Below, in pieces: positions 48,086-54,696 of a DNA stretch of 64,000 bases; position 1 is the stretch's first letter; every line of letters begins with the position of its first letter. The notes below the pieces were generated by a model. That model was not told the DNA's origin and did not search any database. It saw nothing but the letters and a program-made list of their open reading frames with translations. This stretch comes from Micromonospora kangleipakensis (GTDB taxonomy: Bacteria > Actinomycetota > Actinomycetes > Mycobacteriales > Micromonosporaceae): assembly GCF_004217615.1 (NCBI RefSeq), contig NZ_SHLD01000001.1, forward strand, positions 3,224,001 to 3,288,000, in the 5' to 3' direction. The translations under genes were made by a program, and so were the position numbers.

Positions 48086-48382
48086 TCAGGCCTCGGCGAC
48101 CACCAGGTCGGCGTACTCCGGGTGGCGCTTGATGAAGGCCGCCACGAAGGGGCACTTCGGCACCAGCCGGCCGCCGCGCTCGCGCACCTGGTCGAGGGTG
48201 CCCCGGATCAGGGCCGACCCGACGCCCATGTTCTGGAACCGCTCGTCTACCTCGGTGTGGGTGAAGACCAGCACCTCGCCCACCTCGCCGCGCGGGATGT
48301 ACGCGGTGAACCCGGCCAGCGCGTCGTCGACCAGGATCTCGAAGCGGTGCTTGGCGGGGTTCTCCTCGACCAGGAAGCTCAC
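48086..48382 (-). CDS. Small GNAT-type acetyltransferase (YjdJ/Acetyltransf_CG-like)
   Basis: A 98-residue minimal acetyltransferase: VEENPAKHRFEILVDDALAGFTAYI, VFTHTEVDERFQNMGVGSALIRGTLDQVRERGG (acetyl-CoA loop), and VPKCPFVAAFIKRHPEYADLV, the signature end of this family. The conserved Cys in KCPF is a proposed active-site residue of these short proteins. The GTG overlaps the stop of the cysteine desulfurase-like gene (GTGA), so the two are translationally coupled. Confidence 0.87.
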   Translation of the reverse strand: MSFLVEENPAKHRFEILVDDALAGFTAYIPRGEVGEVLVFTHTEVDERFQNMGVGSALIRGTLDQVRERGGRLVPKCPFVAAFIKRHPEYADLVVAEA

Positions 48383-49605
48383 CGGGCCATTCTCTCCCCA
48401 CCGGCGACGATCCTGTCCAGTTCGGCGAGCAACCGGTCCACCTCGTCCACGGTGTTGTAGTGGTAGACGCTGGCCCGGACCGCCCCGCCGCCGTCGCGCA
48501 GGCCCATCGTGCGGAAGTACTCGTAGGCGTAGTAGTCGCCGGAGGAGAGGCAGCAGCCGGCCGCGCCCAGCGCCGCCGCCGTCTCGGCCGGCGCCAGCCC
48601 GGCGACCCGGAAGGAGACCGTCGGGCAGCGCCGCGCCGGGGAGCCGTACACGGTCACCCCCGGCAGCGCGGTCAGCCCGGCGAGCAGCCGGTCGAAGACC
48701 GCCTCCTCGTGGGCCTGGGCGGCGGCCAGCCCGGCGCGGACCCGCTCCCGCCGGCTGCCGGTGGCGCCGGGGTCGAGGGTGGCCAGGTGGTCCACCGCGG
48801 CGGCCACCCCGGCCAGCAGCGCGAAGCTCGGAGTGCCGTACTCGAACCGGTCCGGGACCGCGTCGGAGGAGGGGAGCAGCTTCGCCGGGCGCAGCTGCTC
48901 CCACCGGGCCGGGTCGGCGACCATCGCGGCCAGGTGCGGCCCGGACCACTTGTACGCGCTGGTGACCAGGAAGTCCGCGCCCAGCGAGGCGAGGTCGGTC
49001 GGGCCGTGCGGCACCGAGTGCACCCCGTCGACGCAGACCAGCGCGCCGGCCGCGTGCGCGGTCTTCGCGATCGCGGCGACGTCCGGCGCGGTGCCGATCG
49101 CGTTGCTGCCGGCGGTCACCGCCACGAGGCGGGTCCGCTCGCCCACCAGGTCGGCGTACTGGCCGGCGGGCAGCTCACCGGTCGCCGGGTCGAACTCCGC
49201 CCAGCGCACGGTGGCCCCGGCCGCCTCGGCCGCCTGCACCCAGGGCCGCACGTTCGCGTCGTGGTCGAGCCGGGAGACCACCACCTCGTCGCCCGGCCGC
49301 CAGGCCGCGGCGAGCGTCCGGGCCAGGGTGTACGTCAGCGCCGTGGCGCTCGGCCCGAGCACCACGCCCTCGGGTCGCGCGCCGAGCAGGTCGGCCACCG
49401 CGGACCGGGCGGCCGCGACCAGGTCCAGCGACCGCCGGCCGGGCACGAAGGCGGCGCTGCGGTTGCCGATCGCCGCGCGCATCGCGGCGGTGACCGCCTC
49501 GATCACCGGCTGGGCGGTCTGGGTGCCGCCGGCACCGTCGAAGTGGACGAAGCCCTCGGTCAGGGCGGGGTACGCGGCCCGGGTCCGGGCGATGTCGAAC
49601 GGCAT
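48379..49605 (-). CDS. Cysteine desulfurase-like class V aminotransferase
   Basis: A 408-residue PLP-dependent enzyme. It opens ALTEGFVHFDGAGGTQTAQPVIEAV, has VSRLDHDANVRPWVQAAEAAG, VDGVHSVPHGPTDLASLGADFLVTSAYKWSGPHL (PLP-binding Lys in SAYKW), and ends YEYFRTMGLRDGGGAVRASVYHYNT. It belongs to the cysteine-desulfurase-like subgroup (TIGR01976-type), in which the usual mobile catalytic Cys region is altered, so desulfurase activity is not assured. The start ATG at 49605 has no clear ribosome binding site. It is the first gene of a pair with the small GNAT. Confidence 0.87.
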   Translation of the reverse strand: MPFDIARTRAAYPALTEGFVHFDGAGGTQTAQPVIEAVTAAMRAAIGNRSAAFVPGRRSLDLVAAARSAVADLLGARPEGVVLGPSATALTYTLARTLAAAWRPGDEVVVSRLDHDANVRPWVQAAEAAGATVRWAEFDPATGELPAGQYADLVGERTRLVAVTAGSNAIGTAPDVAAIAKTAHAAGALVCVDGVHSVPHGPTDLASLGADFLVTSAYKWSGPHLAAMVADPARWEQLRPAKLLPSSDAVPDRFEYGTPSFALLAGVAAAVDHLATLDPGATGSRRERVRAGLAAAQAHEEAVFDRLLAGLTALPGVTVYGSPARRCPTVSFRVAGLAPAETAAALGAAGCCLSSGDYYAYEYFRTMGLRDGGGAVRASVYHYNTVDEVDRLLAELDRIVAGGERMAR

Positions 49606-49667
49606 GCGGGGACCCTAACGCGGCCGGTGGTGATCACCGGCGGGTGCCGGGGCTGGACGACGTCCCG

Positions 49668-49673
49668 TACCCT
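49668..49673 (+). promoter_or_regulatory. Candidate -10 box of a leaderless transcript
   Basis: TACCCT fits TANNNT and ends 6 bases before the GTG at 49680, placing the transcription start on the start codon. No clear -35 box was seen. Confidence 0.35.
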
Positions 49674-49679
49674 TGCCGG

Positions 49680-50045
49680 GTGACGAACCGACCCCTTTCC
49701 CCCTCCCTGACCCCCACCCGGCGGGCCGCCGGCCTGCTGGCCGGCCTGGCGCTCGGCGTCGCGCTGCTCGCCGGCTGCAGCTCGGAGGGCGCCTCCACCG
49801 ACTGCGGCCTGGACGCCTGCACGGTCACCTTCGACCGCGGCGTCGACGCCAGCGCCAGCATCCTCGGCGTCGAGGCGAAGCTGATCGGCGCCCAGGGCGA
49901 CCAGGTCACCGTCGAGGTGGCCGGCGAGCAGCTCACGCTCACCGCCGGCCAGCAGGCCGCCGAGGCGGGCGGCCTCCAGGTCACCCTGGACAGCGTCACC
50001 GACCAGCAGGTCAAGATCCGCGTGGCGAAGGGTTCCAGCAGCTGA
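49680..50045 (+). CDS. Putative lipoprotein
   Basis: A 121-residue exported protein. The signal peptide has an Arg pair (TPTRRAAG), a hydrophobic core LLAGLALGVALLAG and the lipobox LLAGC (lipidated Cys near residue 30). The mature part begins CSSEGASTDCGLDACTVTFDRGVDASASILG and consists of small beta strands with a likely disulphide (CGLDAC). Function unknown. The GTG at 49680 seems leaderless. It precedes the DUF1206 gene by 62 bases. Confidence 0.75.
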   Translation: MTNRPLSPSLTPTRRAAGLLAGLALGVALLAGCSSEGASTDCGLDACTVTFDRGVDASASILGVEAKLIGAQGDQVTVEVAGEQLTLTAGQQAAEAGGLQVTLDSVTDQQVKIRVAKGSSS

Positions 50046-50072
50046 ACCCGATCGCGGGCGGCGGTGGCCGAC

Positions 50073-50098
50073 GTTTGGAAATCTTCGCATCCGGAGAT
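50073..50098 (+). promoter_or_regulatory. Degenerate SigF/SigB-type promoter candidate
   Basis: GTTT (50073-50076), a 16-base spacer and GGAGAT (50093-50098), two mismatches to GGGTAT. The DUF1206 start codon is 10 bases after the box, the same geometry as the stronger sites. GGAG could instead be a distant ribosome binding site. Confidence 0.3.
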
Positions 50099-50107
50099 TG
50101 AGGCGCC

Positions 50108-50929
50108 ATGTCACTCACCCGGAACGCCGAAGCCACCGCCTCCGAGGCCAAGAACAGCCGGTGGCTCGAACTGTTGGCCCGGGCCGGATTCATCGGCTAC
50201 GGCATCGTGCACCTGCTCTTCGCCTGGCTCACCGTGCAGATCGCCTTCGGCAAGTCGGGCGAGGAGGGCAACCAGAACGGCGCGCTCCGCACCCTGGGCG
50301 CCCAGCCGATGGGCAAGTTCCTGCTCATCACGATCGCGGTCGGCCTGGTGGCCATGGCGATCTGGCAGGCGCTCGAGGCGGCCGTCGGCCACCGCGCGCT
50401 GCGCGGCAGGGACCGGCTCCTCGAACGGATCACCTCCGTCGTCCGCACCGTGGTCTTCCTCTGGCTCGCCTGGACCGCGGTCAAGGTCTTCCAGGACGCC
50501 AGCGCCAACGCCTCCGACCAGCAGGAGGCGCTCTCCGCGAAGCTGATGGCCTCCACCGGTGGCCGCTGGCTGGTCGCGCTCGCCGGGCTGGTGCTCGCGA
50601 TCGTCGGTATCGGGATGGTCGTCTACGGCCTCAAGAAGAAGTTCGAGAAGAACCTCAAGACCGGTGAGATGAGCCCGAAGACCCACACCCTGGCCCGCCG
50701 CCTCGGCATGGCCGGTTACGCGGCCCGGGGCGCCGTCTTCGCCGTCGCCGGCATCCTGGTCGTCGTGGCCGCCGTCAAGTACGACCCGGAGAAGGCCCGC
50801 GGCCTGGACGCCGCCCTGCGGACCCTGCGCGACCAGCCCTGGGGCCCGGTGGTCCTCGCGCTGATGGCGCTCGGCATCGTCGCCTTCGGGATCTACTGCT
50901 TCCTCCAGTCCCGGTACCGCAAGGTCTGA
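50108..50929 (+). CDS. DUF1206-family membrane protein
   Basis: A 273-residue protein made of three repeats of a two-helix unit with the DUF1206 signature: RAGFIGYGIVHLLFAWLTVQIAFG, SVVRTVVFLWLAWTAVKVFQ, and RLGMAGYAARGAVFAVAGILVVVAAVKYDP...ALRTLRDQPWGPVVLALMALGIVAFGIYCF. Six transmembrane helices are expected. Members are found near stress genes in actinobacteria; the function is unknown. The ATG at 50108 fits the family start. A 20-base near-perfect duplication follows its stop. Confidence 0.87.
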   Translation: MSLTRNAEATASEAKNSRWLELLARAGFIGYGIVHLLFAWLTVQIAFGKSGEEGNQNGALRTLGAQPMGKFLLITIAVGLVAMAIWQALEAAVGHRALRGRDRLLERITSVVRTVVFLWLAWTAVKVFQDASANASDQQEALSAKLMASTGGRWLVALAGLVLAIVGIGMVVYGLKKKFEKNLKTGEMSPKTHTLARRLGMAGYAARGAVFAVAGILVVVAAVKYDPEKARGLDAALRTLRDQPWGPVVLALMALGIVAFGIYCFLQSRYRKV

Positions 50930-50953
50930 CCCCGGGTACCGGAAGGTCTGACC
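50912..50953 (+). repeat. Short direct duplication at the end of the DUF1206 gene
   Basis: CGGTACCGCAAGGTCTGACC (50912-50931) is repeated as GGGTACCGGAAGGTCTGACC (50934-50953), 18 of 20 identical, spaced 22 bases. The first copy contains the last codons and the stop. Confidence 0.6.
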
Positions 50954-51030
50954 TGGTCGATTCCCGGACCGCCGGGCACCATTGGGCCTTTGCCCGAAGC
51001 GTCCCCGCCCGGCTGGAGGGAGTAGTACCT

Positions 51031-52227
51031 GTGCAGAACTACCTCGAAACGATCGTCGCCGCGCTCGCCGCGGCGGCGATCGCTCTGCTGGTGGTCGAGG
51101 TGGTGCACCGGGTCACCCGCCGACTCGGCCGGCGTTCGCTGCTGATGACCGAGCTCACCGACCACGCGCACCGCCCGTTCCAGGTGTCCGCGACCGTGCT
51201 CGCCGTCCAACTGGGCGTCCGGTTCAGCACCGGGTACGCGGTCGGCAGCCCGTGGCGGCAGATCGTCCTGCACGTGCTCGCCCTGGGGATCATCGCCACC
51301 GTGTCCTGGCTGGTCGCCTCGCTCCTGGTGGTGATCGAGGACACCGCGCTGGCCCGGTTCCGGGTGGACGTGCCGAACAACCGGCACGCCCGCCGGGTGC
51401 GCACCCAGGTGGTGCTGCTGCGCCGGCTCACCATCGCGGTGATCGTGGTGCTCGCCGTCGGCGTGATGCTGATGACCTTCCCCGCCGTACGCGGGATCGG
51501 CGCCGGCGTCCTGACCAGCGCCGGGGTGGTCGGTGTGGTCGCCGCGCTCGCCGCGCAGAGCCTGCTCGGCAACGTCTTCGCCGGCCTCCAACTCGCCTTC
51601 AGCGACGCGGTACGCCTCGACGACGTGGTGGTGGTCGAGGGGGAGTGGGGCCGGATCGAGGAGCTGACCCTGAGCTACGTGGTGGTGCAGATCTGGGACG
51701 ACCGCCGGCTGATCCTGCCCACCTCGTACTTCACCAGCACGCCGTTCGAGAACTGGACCCGGACCGAGGCGGCGGTGCTCGGCACCGCCGAGCTCGACGT
51801 CGACTGGTCGATCCCGGTGCAGGCGATGCGGGAGGAGCTGCGCCGGCTGGCCGAGTCCAGCGAGCTGTGGGACGGGCGGGTCTGCGTACTCCAGGTCACC
51901 GACGCCACCGGCGGCATGATCAAGGTCCGGGCGCTGGTGAGCGCCGCGGACGCCGGCAGCCTCTGGGACCTGCGCTGCCTGGTCCGCGAGCACCTGGTGG
52001 CCTGGGTCCGCGACCAGCGGCCGACCGCGCTGCCCCGGATGCGCGCCGAGGTCGGCGACGCCTCCGGCGCCCTGCCGTGGCAGGCGGTCCAGCCGCGCCG
52101 GCCGGTCCGTCGGCTCCCCGACACCGACGTGCCGGACGACGCCCGGGTCTTCGGCGGCAGCGATGACGGCGAGGCCCGCAGCGAGGTCTTCGTGGGCCGC
52201 GAGGACCACGCCGAGACCCGCCGCTGA
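51031..52227 (+). CDS. MscS-type mechanosensitive channel
   Basis: A 398-residue protein with four N-terminal hydrophobic helices and the MscS core. The pore-lining helix is GAGVLTSAGVVGVVAALAAQSLLGNVFAGLQLAFSDAVRLDDVVVVEGEWGRIEEL, with the beta domain RRLILPTSYFTSTPFENWTR, both highly typical. It opens on membrane tension to release solutes on hypo-osmotic shock. The cytosolic C-terminal 60 residues are charged and low in complexity. The GTG at 51031 follows GGAGGG about 10 bases upstream. It lies in a run of stress-type genes. Confidence 0.88.
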   Translation: MQNYLETIVAALAAAAIALLVVEVVHRVTRRLGRRSLLMTELTDHAHRPFQVSATVLAVQLGVRFSTGYAVGSPWRQIVLHVLALGIIATVSWLVASLLVVIEDTALARFRVDVPNNRHARRVRTQVVLLRRLTIAVIVVLAVGVMLMTFPAVRGIGAGVLTSAGVVGVVAALAAQSLLGNVFAGLQLAFSDAVRLDDVVVVEGEWGRIEELTLSYVVVQIWDDRRLILPTSYFTSTPFENWTRTEAAVLGTAELDVDWSIPVQAMREELRRLAESSELWDGRVCVLQVTDATGGMIKVRALVSAADAGSLWDLRCLVREHLVAWVRDQRPTALPRMRAEVGDASGALPWQAVQPRRPVRRLPDTDVPDDARVFGGSDDGEARSEVFVGREDHAETRR

Positions 52228-52244
52228 CCGGCGGTCCGCCGCCC

Positions 52245-52280
52245 GGAGCCCCCGGCCGCCCCCGCGGCGCCGGGGGCTCC
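52245..52280 (+). terminator. Terminator of the MscS gene
   Basis: GGAGCCCCCGGC (52245-52256) and GCCGGGGGCTCC (52269-52280) form a perfect 12-bp stem with a 12-base loop, 17 bases after the stop. Confidence 0.7.
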
Positions 52281-52598
52281 GCGCTGTCCGGGCCGCCCCC
52301 CGGCCGGTGACGTGACCTGGCCGCCCGGCGGCGCGACGTGACCTCGCCGCCCGCCCGGCCGTTGCACCTGGCGGGGAGGCGTCGTGCCGCGCGGCGGGAC
52401 CCGCGAGGGGTCGCCCGTTACGGGACATCTGGCTGCCGGTGCGTTTGTTCCGTCGGGTTCGGGGGACCTGCTGCGCACGCCCCCGCTCCGGCCCGCGTCC
52501 CGCGTGCCGGACGGTGGGCGGCGCGACCGGTGCTCCGGGCAGGATTGGCGGGCCGTGACTCCGGGCATACAGCGCGGTGATGATGAAAGGAGGACAGC
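52281..52598. other. Intergenic region before the holin-like gene, with a direct repeat
   Basis: About 320 bases without a convincing gene. GACGTGACCTGGCCGCCCG (52309-52327) recurs as GACGTGACCTCGCCGCCCG (52335-52353), 18 of 19 identical at a 26-base spacing. A promoter candidate is at 52543-52568. Open frames here show no consistent third-position bias. Confidence 0.5.
52543..52568 (+). promoter_or_regulatory. Candidate SigF/SigB-type promoter of the holin-like operon
   Basis: GATT (52543-52546), a 16-base spacer and GGGCAT (52563-52568) fit GNNT-N16-GGGNAT. The leader to the ATG at 52599 is about 24 bases with AAAGGAGG at 52586-52593. Confidence 0.4.
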
Positions 52599-53033
52599 AT
52601 GGCTGACGTCGCGAGTCGCAGCACGTCCCGGACCGGGAGCGAGCCGTCCACCGCGGAACTGGTGCAGCGGGCCACCGAGCAGGTCTCCCGGCTGGTGCGG
52701 GACGAGCTGGCGCTGGCCCGGGCGGAACTGACCCAGAAGGGCAAGCACGCCGGGATCGGGATCGGCCTCTTCGGCGGTGGCGGGGTGATGGCCCTCTACG
52801 GGACGGGCGCCCTGGTCGCCACGGCGATCCTGCTGCTGGCGTTGGTGATGCCCGCGTGGCTCGCCGCCCTGATCGTGGCGGTGGCGCTCTTCCTGCTGGC
52901 CGGGATTCTCGCCCTGGTCGGCAAGAAGCAGGTCAGCCGTGCCGTCCCGCCGGTGCCGGAGGCGACGGTCCGCAGCGTCCGGGCGGACGTGGACACCGTC
53001 ACCGCCGCGGTGAAGGACGGGAGGCGGGCATGA
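52599..53033 (+). CDS. Phage holin-like (Actinobacteriophage holin superfamily) membrane protein
   Basis: A 144-residue protein: an N-terminal amphipathic helix TAELVQRATEQVSRLVRDELALARAELTQKGKHAGIG, then two transmembrane helices (GVMALYGTGALVATAILLLALVM and AALIVAVALFLLAGILALVG), and a polar tail. This matches the actinobacterial 'phage holin family' proteins (PF07332), which are chromosomal and not prophage-linked. Their role in bacteria is unknown, probably envelope-related. The ATG has AAAGGAGG 5 bases upstream. It begins a three-gene overlapping operon. Confidence 0.87.
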   Translation: MADVASRSTSRTGSEPSTAELVQRATEQVSRLVRDELALARAELTQKGKHAGIGIGLFGGGGVMALYGTGALVATAILLLALVMPAWLAALIVAVALFLLAGILALVGKKQVSRAVPPVPEATVRSVRADVDTVTAAVKDGRRA

Positions 53034-53536
53034 CGGGCAACGGGACCGGCGACACGGAGGCGCTCCGCGAGGAGATCCGGCGTACCCGGGTGGAGCTGGG
53101 TGAGACGGTGGAGCTGTTGGCCGCCAGGGCCGACGTCAAGGCCCGGCTGAAGGACTCCGCCGAGCAGGCGAAGGCGCGGCTGCGCGAGCAGGCCGCGTCG
53201 ACCATGGCCCGGGTGCGCGGGCAGGCGGCGCAGAAGGCCGGCCTGATGCGCGGGCAGGCTGCGCAGAAGGCCGGCGTGGTGCGCGGGCAGGCGGCGGAGA
53301 AGGCGGGCGTGATGCGCGTGCAGGCGGCGCAGAAGGCCGGCGGGGTGCGCGGGCAGGCGGCGCAGAAGGCCGGCGTGATGCGCGGGCAGGCGGCGCAGAA
53401 GGCCCGGGTCGCGCGGGCGCAGGCGTACGACAAGGGTGGGGCGGTCCGGCGCAACCCGGTGCCGTGGGCGGCCGTCGCGGCCGGCGCGGTGGCGACCGTG
53501 GTGGCGCTGTTGATCGTCCGGGGGAGGCGCAGGTGA
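53030..53536 (+). CDS. DUF3618-family protein with 11-residue repeats
   Basis: A 168-residue protein. The DUF3618 motif EALREEIRRTRVELGETVELLAARADVKARLKD is at the N-terminus. Residues 61-137 are seven 11-residue repeats of the type (V/L)MRGQAAQKAG, predicted as one long amphipathic helix with an 11-residue periodicity. A C-terminal transmembrane helix (PWAAVAAGAVATVVALLIV) ends in RGRRR. It probably forms a membrane-anchored helical rod. The ATG overlaps the previous stop (ATGA). The repeats are encoded by 33-base near-identical DNA units. Confidence 0.87.
   Translation: MTGNGTGDTEALREEIRRTRVELGETVELLAARADVKARLKDSAEQAKARLREQAASTMARVRGQAAQKAGLMRGQAAQKAGVVRGQAAEKAGVMRVQAAQKAGGVRGQAAQKAGVMRGQAAQKARVARAQAYDKGGAVRRNPVPWAAVAAGAVATVVALLIVRGRRR
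53210..53440 (+). repeat. Seven 33-bp tandem coding repeats
   Basis: Units start at 53210, 53243, 53276, 53309, 53342, 53375 and 53408. The core CGCGGGCAGGCGGCGCAGAA is nearly the same in units 1-6, and the last is diverged. Each unit encodes one 11-residue helix segment of the DUF3618 protein. Confidence 0.85.
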
Positions 53537-53805
53537 GCGGAAAGATCGGCAAGGCCGCGTACCGGCCCGTCGGGGTGCTGCTCGGGCTGGCCGCCGGTAC
53601 GGTCGCCGGGGTGGTCTTCCGGCAGGTCTGGAAGGTGACCGCGGGCGACGGCGAGGCGCCCAGCGCCACCGACGAGGACCGTGGCTGGGGCGAGATCCTG
53701 GCCGCCGCGGCGTTGCAGGGGGCGATCTTCGCGGTCGTCCGGGCCGCCGTGGACCGGGGCGGCGCGGTGGGCGTGCGCCGGCTGACCGGCCGCTGGCCCG
53801 ACTGA
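53533..53805 (+). CDS. DUF4235-family membrane protein
   Basis: A 90-residue protein of the DUF4235 family: KIGKAAYRPVGVLLGLAAGTVAGVVFRQVWKVTAG at the start, and RGWGEILAAAALQGAIFAVVRAAVDRGGAVGVRRLTGRWP, two membrane-associated helices. It is regularly found with DUF3618 and holin-like genes in actinobacteria. The GTG overlaps the previous stop (GTGA). The function is unknown, probably part of a small envelope complex with the two proteins before it. Confidence 0.87.
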   Translation: MSGKIGKAAYRPVGVLLGLAAGTVAGVVFRQVWKVTAGDGEAPSATDEDRGWGEILAAAALQGAIFAVVRAAVDRGGAVGVRRLTGRWPD

Positions 53806-53819
53806 TCCGCGCAGGTGTC

Positions 53820-53853
53820 GGCCCCTTCCCCAGGCATCGACGGGGAAGGGGCC
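53820..53853 (+). terminator. Terminator of the holin-DUF3618-DUF4235 operon
   Basis: GGCCCCTTCCCC (53820-53831) and GGGGAAGGGGCC (53842-53853) form a perfect 12-bp stem followed by TTT. Confidence 0.75.
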
Positions 53854-53859
53854 TTTCGC

Positions 53860-54096
53860 ATGGTCCCGCCTGCCCGCCTAGTTGATCTGACGCATCCGTC
53901 AGGTCACATGTCGGAGAAGTTCGTCGGGTAGGCCGTGCAGAGTTTTTGCGTACGTGGTTTGCTGTTCCACGCTGTTGAGAGATGGCGTGGGTTGAGAGAA
54001 GTCTCCTACCTTGGGGGCCGCCTCAGGCGCCGCTGCTCGAAAACGGCCAATCGGCCGCACGGCGTGCTCGGCCGCCAGTTTTAGAAGGAGATACAC
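53860..54096 (+). promoter_or_regulatory. Promoter and long 5' leader of the cold-shock gene
   Basis: About 240 bases, AT-richer than average. It holds a hairpin (CTGACG-CATC-CGTCAG, 53887-53902) and runs such as GAGTTTTTGCG and CAGTTTTAG. The ribosome binding site AGAAGGAGATACAC is exceptionally strong. Long structured leaders are usual for cspA-type genes and act as thermosensors. No promoter box could be fixed, so the transcript start is unknown. Confidence 0.5.
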
Positions 54097-54300
54097 ATGG
54101 CGCAGGGAACCGTGAAGTGGTTCAACGCAGACAAGGGCTTCGGCTTCATCACCGTCGACGGCGGGGGTGCTGACGTGTTCGTCCACTTCTCGGCCATCCA
54201 GACCAGCGGCTACCGCACGCTGGAGGAGAACCAGCGGGTGGAGTTCGAGATCGCCCAGGGTCAGAAGGGTCCGCAGGCCGAGCAGGTCCGCCCCCTCTGA
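54097..54300 (+). CDS. Cold-shock protein (CspA family)
   Basis: A 67-residue single-domain OB-fold protein. RNP1 KGFGFI and RNP2 VFVHFSAI, with the typical [34 protein letters not shown] start and [15 protein letters not shown] in the middle. It binds single-stranded RNA and DNA and melts RNA structure during cold or other stress. The start is fixed by AGAAGGAG 6 bases upstream. It is monocistronic, with a terminator 56 bases downstream. Confidence 0.95.
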   Translation: MAQGTVKWFNADKGFGFITVDGGGADVFVHFSAIQTSGYRTLEENQRVEFEIAQGQKGPQAEQVRPL

Positions 54301-54355
54301 GCAGTGCCGGCCGGCAGCCGCCGGCCAGTGCGATCCGGCCCCCCGGATCGATGTG

Positions 54356-54387
54356 AAGCCCCGCACCCCGCCCGGGATGCGGGGCTT
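54356..54387 (+). terminator. Terminator of the cold-shock gene
   Basis: AAGCCCCGCA (54356-54365) and TGCGGGGCTT (54378-54387) form a perfect 10-bp stem followed by TCC. Confidence 0.7.
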
Positions 54388-54428
54388 TCCGCGTTTCCGG
54401 GGTGTGGCCCGGGCGGGCGGAGCGCGGG

Positions 54429-54623
54429 TCAGGGGCGGTGGCGGCGGCGCATGCCGTACCAGAGCGCGGCGAGTCCGAAGAGGACGACCGCCGGGCCGAT
54501 CACCGCCCAGATCCGCTGGTCGGTCATCACGCTGCCGCCGAGGTAGCCGAGGCCCTGCACGGTCCAGACCGCGCCGACGACCACCGCCAGCAGTCCGAGC
54601 GTGAGCGTGAGCCAGCCCCTCAT
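54429..54623 (-). CDS. Small two-span membrane protein (64 aa)
   Basis: ATG at 54623 with AGAGGGGA 5-6 bases upstream. The 64 residues contain two hydrophobic helices (LTLTLGLLAVVVGAVWTVQGLGYL and IWAVIGPAVVLFGLAALWYGM) and a basic tail RRRHRP. It resembles small actinobacterial membrane proteins of unknown function. It lies downstream of the aldo/keto reductase gene on the same strand (73-base gap). Confidence 0.7.
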   Translation of the reverse strand: MRGWLTLTLGLLAVVVGAVWTVQGLGYLGGSVMTDQRIWAVIGPAVVLFGLAALWYGMRRRHRP

Positions 54624-54696
54624 CGAATCCCCTCTCGGCGTACGGCACCGGTCCAAGCATGCCCGCCGGCGCCCCGGCACGTCGGCGCCGCGCCGG

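Noticed and set aside
50934..50939. GGGTAC upstream of the MscS gene as a stress promoter
   Set aside because: No matching -35 box at any allowed spacing; the word is part of the small duplication of the DUF1206 gene end.
53210..53440. Possible CRISPR-like array because of regular 33-bp repeats
   Set aside because: The repeats are contiguous without variable spacers, lie in frame in a coding gene and encode an 11-residue protein repeat; no cas genes are near.
52599..53805. Prophage remnant suggested by a holin-like gene
   Set aside because: Chromosomal holin-like genes of this type regularly accompany DUF3618 and DUF4235 in actinobacteria; no other phage genes are present.
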